Shown here piece by piece: positions 51,601-59,070 of a DNA stretch of 64,000 bases. Location: assembly GCA_947629565.1 (NCBI GenBank), contig CANREG010000002.1, forward strand, positions 1-64,000. Reading direction: 5' to 3'. The number at the start of each line of letters is the position of its first letter. Position 1 is the first letter of the stretch. Position numbers and translations under genes: made by a program. A model generated the notes under the pieces. It saw only the letters and a list, made by a program, of their open reading frames with translations. It had not been told where the DNA came from and searched no databases. Origin of the DNA: an uncultured Lachnospiraceae bacterium (lineage in GTDB: Bacteria > Bacillota > Clostridia > Lachnospirales > Lachnospiraceae).

Positions 51601-53708
51601 ACGCAGTTGCAGGACAGACAGACGAACAGATTGAAGCGAATAGACTTGCGGCGCAAGAGCATTATGCCAAGTATCTGCAGTTGCAGAAAGAAGTTGACGA
51701 AAGTATAGAGCTTGCCAACCTAAAGGAAGAGATGGGAAAATTGGTAGGCAATTCTGCGTATACGAAGTCAGATCGTCTGGAACAATATATTGAGAATAAC
51801 GAGTTTTATAAGTTCTGGCTGTATAATATAAATGCACAGCAGGGCGCTTTAGGGGGCAATGGCAATTTGGTGCAGCTAAAGAATTATTATAATGCTTATA
51901 TTGCAAAGAAGGATGAAGCAATTAAGGAATATAATGAATACATTAACTATACTCGTTTATCCGGTAATGCAGAAAATTGGATGTTGAATAACTTTGATAT
52001 GGTTGTATTGGGATTTGCAGAGGACTTTGGAGGCAGAGATTTATCTTTGAGCGCTTGTGAACAGCTTAAGAGTTACATTGATAATGGCGGCGCTATGTTG
52101 AATACCCATGACTCTACAACCAGATACAAGGGCGCCGGTGCAACCAATCTTACGAATGAACTTCGTTCCAGATTTGGTATGGATCGTTTCCATGTAACAG
52201 GACCGGATGATAGTATAGCTGCTTCTGCACAGTCATTGTCATTTGTTTTTGGTAATCAGCCAGGTTGGGGAGCACAGAATGAATTTACTGTTAAGGATAC
52301 AGATATTAATCTGTCTCTTACAAGAAATAATCCATATAATAGTAATATAGACCAAATATCAGCAACAGAGGTACAGGATTCTGTTCATTCGTCTCTTGAT
52401 GAGAAACTTACAATAAATATAGAAATTAAATATCCAGATGGGGGTGCAGTAGCGAATCAAGATGTATGTATATACCGTACCGATAATCGAGATGTTTATG
52501 TGCTAGGGAAAACAGACTCAGATGGAAAAGTGACGTTGCAGTGGGATCAATATGTACGGACAGGAGGTAAATACCAGAAATATCTGACTGAAGACAAGAG
52601 CTTGTATTTCTGGACTGAACGTGCAAGGAATGGCGACAGTACAAGTTTAGATTCTCCATTAAATTGGATGATTTATGGATATCGTTCCATAGTGGGCGTG
52701 ACAGACCCGATGGCTATGTATTCAACTGTTGAAAATCATACGTCACCGTATTTGTATGTACAGTATGAATTCCAAAATGCGGTATTCTGGAATCAGGGTT
52801 ACAATGTAGTAAAAGGAAAAGGAACGGATGGAGCTTCACAGGTAAATGACGGTATTGTAACCACCTATCCATTTACAATCAGTTCAGAGCTTCGGATATC
52901 CGGCACCCATTCACAGACCCTTGCATTGGATATGGAGGATGAAAACGTAGCCGTATGGTATACCTTGTCCGCAGGATCGTCCGCCAGCTCAAAAGACGGC
53001 GCATCTGTATTTGCAGCATCGCCGCATGATGGCATGGATAATTACTTCCTGTACAGTAAAGGCAATATCTTCTACTGCGGCGCCGGTCATACAGTGGTAA
53101 CCGGTCCGGCACGTGACAATAATGACGAGCGTAGATTATTTATTAACATCATTGTAAACAGTGTTCGTAATAAAGGCTCTAAGCCAAAGATTACAGTTCA
53201 TGAACCGGATACAGATGGTGAAGTAATTGACAAGACAAAAGATGAGGGCAATATCTTTTTAGATGAAGATGGGAACTATTATTATAATGTTGAAGATGCA
53301 GAAAGCGTTCCTGAATTTGACTTTAAGGTAAAAGTGGATTCCACTACAGAGCTCAAGCAGGTATATGTATACTATGATTTGAACTATAATATTCCCGGTG
53401 GTGATCTGTTAGATGATTACAGTGCAGATTCAAATCACGTTATGATTGCAGAGTATAATACTCTGACAACGAATAAAGATTTGTTAGGTGGTTTGGATGG
53501 CACATTGAAGAAAGGACAGTTAGCTGAGCTGCGCTACGATCCGGAAAAGAAGGAAGGCTTTAAGAATCTGAAACTGAAATCCCAATATTTTGAACCATAT
53601 GGAGGACAGTATACTTACATTGTAATAAAGGCCGTTGATGGAAAAGGCAATATAGCATACAAGAGGATTAAGATTAAATTAATTCCAAGGCTCTTTGATT
53701 TGACTTAA
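48603..53708 (+). CDS. Very large exported protein of the pilus operon, candidate tip adhesin (DUF5057-like)
   Basis: A 1701-aa protein starting at ATG 48603 with GGGAGAAAG upstream. One N-terminal hydrophobic segment (residues about 6-29, IISIAVLIALFAVVSVASYS) acts as a signal or anchor. There is no C-terminal anchor or sorting motif. Visible features include a KFNVVEIIPNG strand motif, a Ca-binding-like loop YVDYDGDGVFSDDADE near residue 802, a cysteine set (LCPECQMAEYRAKYNIWC) near 915, a GATase-like LKSYIDNGGAMLNTHDS near 1155 and a beta-sandwich module (GGAVANQDVCIYRTDNRD) near 1285. It resembles DUF5057-type clostridial proteins from memory, unchecked. A PilY1-like tip role is inferred from its place after the minor pilins. 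Confidence 0.75.
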   Translation: MSKKKVINIISIAVLIALFAVVSVASYSIATKGHGESKNSIKLAENDMTNRGDNLSDMTYMTNIDLIIDNAINANEKFNVVEIIPNGATQSDLGAYIANEGFSKYVISANKDSVASDMPAGMVNFTLLTIHAGTALSDVVSGEETVQSILDAADLIYVNSPAYNSYDGTNNMNDDLFNYLHVYALGQDKPIIMDYVTKGTTAAANKTYYDLVNAISRNHIKFRTYSWAEGLTAENFFKANGSYYLKNNVNSRTDRAPGTVLVVTNNDSAADTMYQRMSGYSDVIKDAYYGMSDKLPEAMNYTVVSPSALTVAELENGYDYILLENDIKTETVPEDVYKKLKALSESSKYILYDGRIIGNTSGEVVDSGANNYLKLMDMLISNKGVARYPHVLAITSGFFTSLNEQQAEGIAGAKTVADILNGGDYRGSGSRGSNGKKFRVLELQPCYPIDLELAQTKPAMTSSKVQSVYEMGGNYYEQPSEVLSGVTKDEVEEGTEYYAFELSKAKIAYATGLKMTQIQIDQMSTDELITRKDKLIETYDLIYVGGNSSALTPHIFADFFRNQTKASLKDALKVCTYFDMYTHTGISVPLRVAASNNKQVVTNSIPYGNVDNESMSTFVELNGNDITKRKLDEFIAYMNAGMPIIFESRVTEAFEKVKNETNRLKQLEMNDIDPDSFMYDLLDAAYADQDKKASILWDFKATDGLDDEGKPYTAVTQIDNSDKTYGNTLGDVTVFKEEVGVEIKDVVNASQTRPVLTLTKAPKDYIEGNANSYNEAGEKLSVTGYATLPGSDLADITMKLYVDYDGDGVFSDDADELVSSGIYHYNSAETTPTEMTLTYDEMDEDFYGLVSWKVVALAQSGACAVTEGYAYYPKKEDLEKKTVRILEIMPVADTNASGEGEDENDGHSLYLCPECQMAEYRAKYNIWCNGLDALAENTSGDDETINGVNLGLHQHKFGIVKFDSTIMDEDWDSNIADILLEDYDFELDIVTVNEFEQVVNAVAGQTDEQIEANRLAAQEHYAKYLQLQKEVDESIELANLKEEMGKLVGNSAYTKSDRLEQYIENNEFYKFWLYNINAQQGALGGNGNLVQLKNYYNAYIAKKDEAIKEYNEYINYTRLSGNAENWMLNNFDMVVLGFAEDFGGRDLSLSACEQLKSYIDNGGAMLNTHDSTTRYKGAGATNLTNELRSRFGMDRFHVTGPDDSIAASAQSLSFVFGNQPGWGAQNEFTVKDTDINLSLTRNNPYNSNIDQISATEVQDSVHSSLDEKLTINIEIKYPDGGAVANQDVCIYRTDNRDVYVLGKTDSDGKVTLQWDQYVRTGGKYQKYLTEDKSLYFWTERARNGDSTSLDSPLNWMIYGYRSIVGVTDPMAMYSTVENHTSPYLYVQYEFQNAVFWNQGYNVVKGKGTDGASQVNDGIVTTYPFTISSELRISGTHSQTLALDMEDENVAVWYTLSAGSSASSKDGASVFAASPHDGMDNYFLYSKGNIFYCGAGHTVVTGPARDNNDERRLFINIIVNSVRNKGSKPKITVHEPDTDGEVIDKTKDEGNIFLDEDGNYYYNVEDAESVPEFDFKVKVDSTTELKQVYVYYDLNYNIPGGDLLDDYSADSNHVMIAEYNTLTTNKDLLGGLDGTLKKGQLAELRYDPEKKEGFKNLKLKSQYFEPYGGQYTYIVIKAVDGKGNIAYKRIKIKLIPRLFDLT

Positions 53709-53732
53709 ATATGACCAATGATGAGTATGCTA

Positions 53733-53741
53733 TGGTATTAT
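53733..53741 (+). promoter_or_regulatory. Possible extended -10 promoter of the csbB-like gene
   Basis: TG at 53733-53734, one base, then TATTAT at 53736-53741. The -35 is poor (ATGACC at 53711-53716, 19 bases away). The csbB-like gene starts at 53863, leaving a leader of about 115 bases with a hairpin. Confidence 0.35.
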
Positions 53742-53773
53742 GATTCAGTAATTGTATATCCGTAGGGTTAATG

Positions 53774-53830
53774 AGAAAGCACCGCCATTTGCCAGTTCTG
53801 AAAGGGATGGGCAGTGGTAAGGTGCTTTCT
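53774..53830 (+). terminator. Long imperfect hairpin between the pilus operon and the csbB-like gene
   Basis: AGAAAGCACC at 53774-53783 pairs perfectly with GGTGCTTTCT at 53821-53830. CCA and TGCC further inside pair with TGG and GGCA. The A-rich left arm and T-rich right arm resemble clostridial terminators, but no long T run follows. It ends 32 bases before the next start codon, so it could also be a leader attenuator. Confidence 0.45.
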
Positions 53831-53862
53831 ATGGTTATAATGCTTTTAAAGAGGTACGTTAT

Positions 53863-54816
53863 ATGAAGAAAAAAATTTCTTTGATTATTCCAAGTTATAA
53901 TGAACAGGAAAGCCTGCCTATTTTGTATGATAGTCTTTGTGGTGTGGCAGAAAAAATGCCGGATTACGAATTTGAATTTTTGTTCGTGGATGACGGTTCA
54001 ACGGATGGAACCAAGGCCGTACTTAGGAAATTAGCAGCGGAAGATAAACGTACAATCTATTTTTCATTTTCAAGGAATTTTGGAAAGGAATCGGCAATGT
54101 ATTGTGGTTTCTGTAATGCAAAGGGCGACTATGTAGCTGTGATGGACGCCGATATGCAGGATCCTCCATCTCTGTTACCGGAAATGGTAAAAGATTTGGA
54201 AACAGGGGAGTACGACAGCGTGGCAACGAGGCGGGTTTCCCGCCAGGGCGAACCTCCTATTCGGTCTTTTTTTGCAAGGATATTTTATAGAATTATTAAT
54301 AAAATTTCGGATGCAGATATTGTAGATGGGGCCAGAGATTTCCGGCTAATGACCAGGGAAATGGTCAATGCAATTATCCGGATGTGTGAGTATAACCGGT
54401 TTTCCAAGGGAATTTTTGGGTGGATTGGCTTTCGGACAAAATGGATTCCCTTTGAAAATATTGAAAGAGTCGCAGGCCAGACAAAATGGAATTTTTGGGG
54501 ATTGTTTAAATATTCTCTCGATGGGATTATTAATTTTTCTCAGGTACCGTTAGTTCTTTCTTCCTGGATGGGTATCTTTTTTACGATTCTGGCTTTTGTC
54601 ATGATTTTATTTGTAATAGTAAGGAGATTAATTTTTGGTGATCCTGTACAGGGGTGGGCTTCTCTGGTGTGTATTATTACGCTTATAGGCGGTATCCAAT
54701 TATTTTGTATTGGTATTTTGGGACAATATATATCAAAGATGTATCTGGAAGTTAAAAATAGACCACATTATATTATAGGCGAAACAAATGAGAAAAATGT
54801 TAATAGGATAAAATAG
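53863..54816 (+). CDS. CsbB/GtrB-type polyprenyl-phosphate glycosyltransferase (GT2)
   Basis: A 317-aa GT2 enzyme starting at ATG 53863 after AAAGAGG. It has LIIPSYNEQESLPIL, FLFVDDGSTDGT and the metal site MDADMQDPPSL. The highly specific CsbB/GtrB segments GARDFRLMTREMV, NRFSKGIFGWIGFRTKWI and VAGQTKWNFWGLFKYSLDGI follow, with two membrane helices at the end. These enzymes transfer glucose or GlcNAc to undecaprenyl phosphate for export. CsbB and YfhO are partners in Bacillus, and three YfhO proteins are encoded 28-45 kb upstream. Only about 155 bases separate it from the pilus operon, which raises pilus or adhesin glycosylation as an idea. The sugar is inferred. Confidence 0.9.
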   Translation: MKKKISLIIPSYNEQESLPILYDSLCGVAEKMPDYEFEFLFVDDGSTDGTKAVLRKLAAEDKRTIYFSFSRNFGKESAMYCGFCNAKGDYVAVMDADMQDPPSLLPEMVKDLETGEYDSVATRRVSRQGEPPIRSFFARIFYRIINKISDADIVDGARDFRLMTREMVNAIIRMCEYNRFSKGIFGWIGFRTKWIPFENIERVAGQTKWNFWGLFKYSLDGIINFSQVPLVLSSWMGIFFTILAFVMILFVIVRRLIFGDPVQGWASLVCIITLIGGIQLFCIGILGQYISKMYLEVKNRPHYIIGETNEKNVNRIK

Positions 54817-54827
54817 GAGATTCATGT

Positions 54828-55334
54828 ATGCATAAGCTTTATCCAAGATGCGCATATAACAAAAAAGAGGATATACCCATTGAAAAATACTATCAACAGG
54901 GATTTCGGGGAATATTGCTTGATATCGATAATACATTAGTTCCCCATGACCAGCCGGTAGATGAAAAGGCGGAAATTTTCATTCAGAGATTGAAGGCGGC
55001 AGGATTTGGGATTTGCCTGATTTCCAATAATGATGAAGAACGGGTGCGTACCTTTGCAGATCCATTGGGAGTAAAATATGTGTATAAAGCATGGAAACCT
55101 TCCAAAAAAGGCTATGAAAGAGGTATGGAGCGGTTGGGAACTAATCTGGAAAACACACTGTTTGTTGGGGATCAGATATTTACGGATATTTGGGGGGCCA
55201 ATCGTGCCGGTATGTATAGTATTTTATTAGATCCGATTGATCCTAAGGAGGAATTTCAAATTGTTCTGAAACGAATTCCCGAAAAGATAATTAAATGGTT
55301 TTATCTAAGAAAAGTTTCCAGGGGAGGAAAATAA
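54828..55334 (+). CDS. YqeG-family HAD IIIA-type phosphatase
   Basis: A 168-aa HAD-superfamily protein starting at ATG 54828 after ATAGGAGATTC. Motif I is LLDIDNTLVPHD with the nucleophile Asp, then LISNNDEERV as motif II, a lysine in YKAWKPSKKGYERG and VGDQIFTDIWGANRAGM as motif IV. This exact pattern marks the YqeG family. The substrate is not settled; related enzymes dephosphorylate phosphatidylglycerophosphate. In Bacillus yqeG precedes yqeH and aroE, and here aroE follows 2 bases after the stop, so the linkage is conserved. Confidence 0.92.
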   Translation: MHKLYPRCAYNKKEDIPIEKYYQQGFRGILLDIDNTLVPHDQPVDEKAEIFIQRLKAAGFGICLISNNDEERVRTFADPLGVKYVYKAWKPSKKGYERGMERLGTNLENTLFVGDQIFTDIWGANRAGMYSILLDPIDPKEEFQIVLKRIPEKIIKWFYLRKVSRGGK

Positions 55335-55336
55335 TA

Positions 55337-56719
55337 ATGAATATTAGCGGAAAGACCAGTGTGATTGGTTTGATTGGCAATCCGGTGGAGCATACATTGT
55401 CACCGGTGATTCATAACGGATTGGGAGAGCGGCTTAACATTCCTTCCGTATATGTGCCTTTTTTAGTGGAAAAGGAGGGGCTTAGCGCGGCAGTGAAGGG
55501 CGCTTACGCCTTGCATATAAAGGGGCTTAACGTGACCGTACCCCACAAAAATGACGTAATGGATTCTCTGGTGGAGATAGATGAGGCGGCGGCGGCAATC
55601 GGAGCAGTCAATACGCTGGTCCGCTGCGAGGAGAAGGGCGGCTATAAAGGGTACAATACGGATATGTCGGGGCTTCGGCGGCAGATGAAAGAGGATGGGA
55701 TTTCTCTTAAGGGGGAAACCGTGGTTATCTTAGGCGCAGGCGGGGCGGCAAAGGCGGTTGCCTATATGTGTCTCATAGAAGGGGTGGCAAAGATTTACCT
55801 TTTAAACCGCACTGTGGAAAAGGCGGGGGAGATTGCTGGGAAGCTTGACCCAGAGGGAAAAGTGATTGTCCCTATGGCGCTGGCGGATTATGGGAAGCTT
55901 CTTGAAGGATTGGAGAAATGGATTGTCTTTCAGGCAACGTCAATCGGATTGGCGCCTCATATAGATCAGGTTGTAATTGAGGACGGTTCCTTTTATGACA
56001 GGGTAAAAATCGGCGTGGACCTTATCTATAATCCGGCGGAGACCAAGTTCATGAAGCTGGTAGCAGCGCATGGAGGAAAAGCATTTAATGCCCTCAAAAT
56101 GCTGCTTTATCAGGGAATTATCGCTTATGAGCTATGGCATGATATGACGGTGCCGGAGGACGTGGCGGCGGAGATTTACACTGAGCTAAGGCGCCAGGTG
56201 TACCCGAAGGATAACATTGTCCTTATCGGCTATATGGGAAGCGGCAAGACTACCTTTGGAAAAGCTTTGGCGAAGCATTTTGACATGGATTTTCTGGATA
56301 CGGACGGGTATATTGAGCGGCAGGCGGGAAAGAAGATTTCAGAGATTTTTGCGGAAGAAGGGGAGGAAGCCTTCCGAAAGCTTGAGACGGAAGCATTGAC
56401 CGGGCTGCGGGATTCCCTGCAGCATACGGTGGTCGCCACCGGCGGCGGTATGCCTCTGCGTCCGGAAAATGCAAGGCTTCTAAGGGAGATTGGCCGGGTT
56501 TGCTACCTGACGGCGGCCCCTCAGGTCATTTATGAGCGGGTAAAGGAAGACGGAAACCGACCTCTCTTAAAGGGGGAAGACCCTTACGGCACCATATGCC
56601 GGATGATGAAGCAAAGAGAGCCTATGTACAGGCGGGCGGCTGATGTGGCTGTGGACGCAAACTGCGACAGCATTGAGGAAATGTTGGAGAGATTAATTCC
56701 GGCTGTGGGCGTAGAATGA
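55337..56719 (+). CDS. aroE: Bifunctional shikimate dehydrogenase / shikimate kinase (AroE-AroK fusion)
   Basis: A 460-aa fusion starting at ATG 55337, nine bases after GGGGAGG. Residues 1-280 are AroE: GLIGNPVEHTLSPVIHN, NVTVPHKNDVMD with the catalytic Lys, NTDMSGLRRQM and the NADP loop VILGAGGAAKAVAYM. Residues 290-455 are AroK: IVLIGYMGSGKTTFGKALAK (Walker A near 297), DFLDTDGYIERQAGKKISEI and VATGGGMPLRPENA. The two domains catalyse the reduction of 3-dehydroshikimate and then phosphorylation of shikimate, which are consecutive steps. Both catalytic sets look complete. An imperfect copy of the 3' end follows the stop codon (56723-56770). Confidence 0.95.
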   Translation: MNISGKTSVIGLIGNPVEHTLSPVIHNGLGERLNIPSVYVPFLVEKEGLSAAVKGAYALHIKGLNVTVPHKNDVMDSLVEIDEAAAAIGAVNTLVRCEEKGGYKGYNTDMSGLRRQMKEDGISLKGETVVILGAGGAAKAVAYMCLIEGVAKIYLLNRTVEKAGEIAGKLDPEGKVIVPMALADYGKLLEGLEKWIVFQATSIGLAPHIDQVVIEDGSFYDRVKIGVDLIYNPAETKFMKLVAAHGGKAFNALKMLLYQGIIAYELWHDMTVPEDVAAEIYTELRRQVYPKDNIVLIGYMGSGKTTFGKALAKHFDMDFLDTDGYIERQAGKKISEIFAEEGEEAFRKLETEALTGLRDSLQHTVVATGGGMPLRPENARLLREIGRVCYLTAAPQVIYERVKEDGNRPLLKGEDPYGTICRMMKQREPMYRRAADVAVDANCDSIEEMLERLIPAVGVE

Positions 56720-56770
56720 GAGAGCATTGAGGAGATGCCGGAGAGATTGATTCTGGCTGCGGGCGATGAG
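56669..56770 (+). repeat. Imperfect tandem duplication of the aroK 3' end across its stop codon
   Basis: The last about 48 bases of the fusion gene (56669-56716, encoding SIEEMLERLIPAVG) recur at 56723-56770 after the stop, encoding SIEEMPERLILAAG in the same frame. The offset is 54 bases, 18 codons. A TGA at 56717-56719 separates them. Confidence 0.8.
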
Positions 56771-56826
56771 TACCCGAAGTGCAGCCGGGGAAATAAGAAA
56801 TTGCAGGAACAGGGAAAGGGCAGAGT

Positions 56827-58017
56827 TTGGAAATGTGGCAGGCAAGAAGGGATTTTTTAAGAGAAAAACTGAAAAGGCAGGGAATGGCGGCTGTGCTGAT
56901 TGACAGTCCGGCGAACCTTTATTATTATACAGGATTTACCGGCGGAGAGGCGGTATTTTTGATGCGCGCAGAAGACGGACGGGGGGTTCTTATAACGGAT
57001 TCCCGCTATTATGAACAGGTGGAGAAGGAGTGCCCGGATATTCCCTTAGCGCCGTTAGAGAAGGAACCTTATCATATTGTAGTTAGTAAACTGCTTGGGG
57101 AGCTTGTGGGAGAAGGCGTATCAGACAGTGCAGGAGTTGGCGCGAATGTTAAGGCGCATGAGGAACGTGAGGTATCAGGAGGAGCCGCTGCAGGAGGTAG
57201 TGTATCCGGTAATGTTAAGGCGGTTGTGGGAATTGAGGCGACGATGCCGCTTTCCCGGTATCTGCGGTTTCGCGAGACCTGTGGAGAATATGAGTTCATT
57301 TTAGCACAGGATGCGATTCAGGAAAGCCGTCAGGTGAAAGACGAAAAAGAGCTTTCGCTTATTGCCAGGGCAGAGGCTATCGGCGACGCAGCATTTTCTC
57401 ATATATTGGAACTGATCCGGCCGGGGGTGACGGAGGCGGAAATCGCCTTAGAGCTGGAATTTTTCATGAAGAGACAGGGCGCCGCCAAGTTAAGCTTTGA
57501 CACCATTGTGGCAAGCGGCCCTAATTCTTCCATGCCGCATGCGCAGGTGACCGACAGGAAGCTGCAGCCGGGAGATTTCATCACGATGGATTTTGGCTGT
57601 GTGTATCAGGGGTATTGTTCCGATATGACAAGAACCGTTGCGTTGGGAAAGCCCTCCGAGGAAATGCGGCGCATATATGAGATTGTGTCCGAGGCAAACT
57701 GTCGGGCGATGGAGGCGGTTCGCACAGGCGTGAAGTGCAGTTTCGTTGACGCGGCGGCAAGGGATTATATTGCCGACATGGGCTATGGGGAGTATTTCGG
57801 CCATGGTCTGGGGCACAGCGTGGGCCTGGAAATCCATGAGGAACCCCGTTTTTCCCCTAAGTGTGACGTCGTAACTAAAGAGAATATGGTGATTACGGAT
57901 GAACCGGGAATTTATCTGCCGGGGAAGTTTGGCGTCCGCATTGAGGATTTGCTGGTGGTAAAGGAGGATGGGTGCGAGTGCCTTTCCCATTCCCCGAAGG
58001 AGTTGATTATTTTGTAG
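56827..58017 (+). CDS. Xaa-Pro aminopeptidase-like M24 metallopeptidase
   Basis: A 396-aa protein; TTG 56827 is six bases after AAAGGG and ATG 56833 is the alternative. The creatinase-like N-terminal domain begins REKLKRQGMAAVLIDSPANL. The pita-bread catalytic domain holds the five metal ligands: MDFGCVYQGYCSDMTRT (two Asp), GHGLGHSVGLEIHEEP (His, Glu) and DEPGIYLPGKFGVRIEDL (Glu). It removes N-terminal residues before proline in the cytoplasm. Residues about 91-135 are a Gly/Ala/Val/Glu-rich insertion (VKAHEEREVSGGAAAGGS) not usual in the family. The repeated GANVKA and GNVKA suggest an internal duplication. Confidence 0.92.
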   Translation: MEMWQARRDFLREKLKRQGMAAVLIDSPANLYYYTGFTGGEAVFLMRAEDGRGVLITDSRYYEQVEKECPDIPLAPLEKEPYHIVVSKLLGELVGEGVSDSAGVGANVKAHEEREVSGGAAAGGSVSGNVKAVVGIEATMPLSRYLRFRETCGEYEFILAQDAIQESRQVKDEKELSLIARAEAIGDAAFSHILELIRPGVTEAEIALELEFFMKRQGAAKLSFDTIVASGPNSSMPHAQVTDRKLQPGDFITMDFGCVYQGYCSDMTRTVALGKPSEEMRRIYEIVSEANCRAMEAVRTGVKCSFVDAAARDYIADMGYGEYFGHGLGHSVGLEIHEEPRFSPKCDVVTKENMVITDEPGIYLPGKFGVRIEDLLVVKEDGCECLSHSPKELIIL

Positions 58018-58062
58018 GGCTCACGGTTTTCTTTCCCGATGGAACGGATTATTTTGTAAGAC

Positions 58063-59070
58063 TCAGTGTGTAATGTCAAGAAAACGCTTTGCTGTGGTGC
58101 CGATGGCGTGTTCGTTATACACAAAACCAACGGTGCGTTCCGGGATTTCATAGTCCATGGGAATTTCTATGACCTGGCCGCTTTCAATGTAGGAATCCAC
58201 AAATTCCCGCACCACACAGGCGACGCCCATGCCAATGGCGGCAAAATCAATCAGCAGATCCATATTGTTAATCTCTAAAATCTGTCCCGGCTGGATGCGG
58301 TGCTTTTCTATATAGGCGTCGATGTATTGCCGGGATATATTTCCTTTGTCTAACAGCATGAGATTGGATTTTTCCAGAATCTCTTTTTCTGTAAAGGGGA
58401 TATCGGAACTCTTTTTCTTATCTTCTTCCGCAAATAGCAATAGACCGGTCATAGGTGGAAGCGGAGAAGCCCCGGCTCCTGTTTCACTGTCGGAACGGGA
58501 GCTTCCTTGATCGGCGTCGTATTCCCGCAAAATCAGGTTATCCAGATAAAGCCTTGTGGTGACAAAGGTGTCGTGGATTTTTCGCAGAGGCGCAAAATGA
58601 AAGTCTCTGTCTAATTTCGTCTCACAGATTAATCCAATATCAATTTTATCTGCCTTAAGAAGCTGGATGGTCTCAAAGGTGGGATTACATTCAATGGAAA
58701 CCTTGACATGGGGATTTTCCCGGATAAAATCCTGCAGGTACGACAGCAGCACATATTTGCAAAGCGAGGTGGAAACGCCGATGCGGAGCTGTCCCATGCC
58801 CAGATTTTTAATGCGTTTTAAGGTGTTTTCCGCCATGTCGATGGAGGCAAAGGCAGTTTCTAAGTGTTGGTAGAGGGTCTTACCTTCCTCCGTCAGCTTT
58901 ACGCCTTTTTTGCTTCGGATAAAAAGCGTCTGCCCAAGGGAATGTTCTAATCCGGTGATGGATTTGGAAACAGCGGGCTGGCTGATATAAAGATTCTCTG
59001 CCGCCCGGCTGATATTGCCGGTTTTTGCGGCTTCATAAAAAATGCGGTAATGGTTTAAATTCTGTTCCAT
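58063..59070 (-). CDS. LysR-family transcriptional regulator
   Basis: A 335-aa regulator on the minus strand with GAAAGGAAAACCCC before its ATG. The N-terminal winged helix reads MEQNLNHYRIFYEAAKTGNI and AAENLYISQPAVSKSITGLE. The effector-binding domain includes LRIGVSTSLCKYVLLSYLQD and IDIGLICETKLD. Near residues 178-210 there is a Ser/Gly/Pro-rich insertion (DADQGSSRSDSETGAGASPL) between the two halves of the sensor domain, which LysR proteins normally lack. No target gene is divergent from it: the upstream region is the 486-base AT-rich gap. It is convergent with the M24 peptidase gene. Confidence 0.93.
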   Translation of the reverse strand: MEQNLNHYRIFYEAAKTGNISRAAENLYISQPAVSKSITGLEHSLGQTLFIRSKKGVKLTEEGKTLYQHLETAFASIDMAENTLKRIKNLGMGQLRIGVSTSLCKYVLLSYLQDFIRENPHVKVSIECNPTFETIQLLKADKIDIGLICETKLDRDFHFAPLRKIHDTFVTTRLYLDNLILREYDADQGSSRSDSETGAGASPLPPMTGLLLFAEEDKKKSSDIPFTEKEILEKSNLMLLDKGNISRQYIDAYIEKHRIQPGQILEINNMDLLIDFAAIGMGVACVVREFVDSYIESGQVIEIPMDYEIPERTVGFVYNEHAIGTTAKRFLDITH

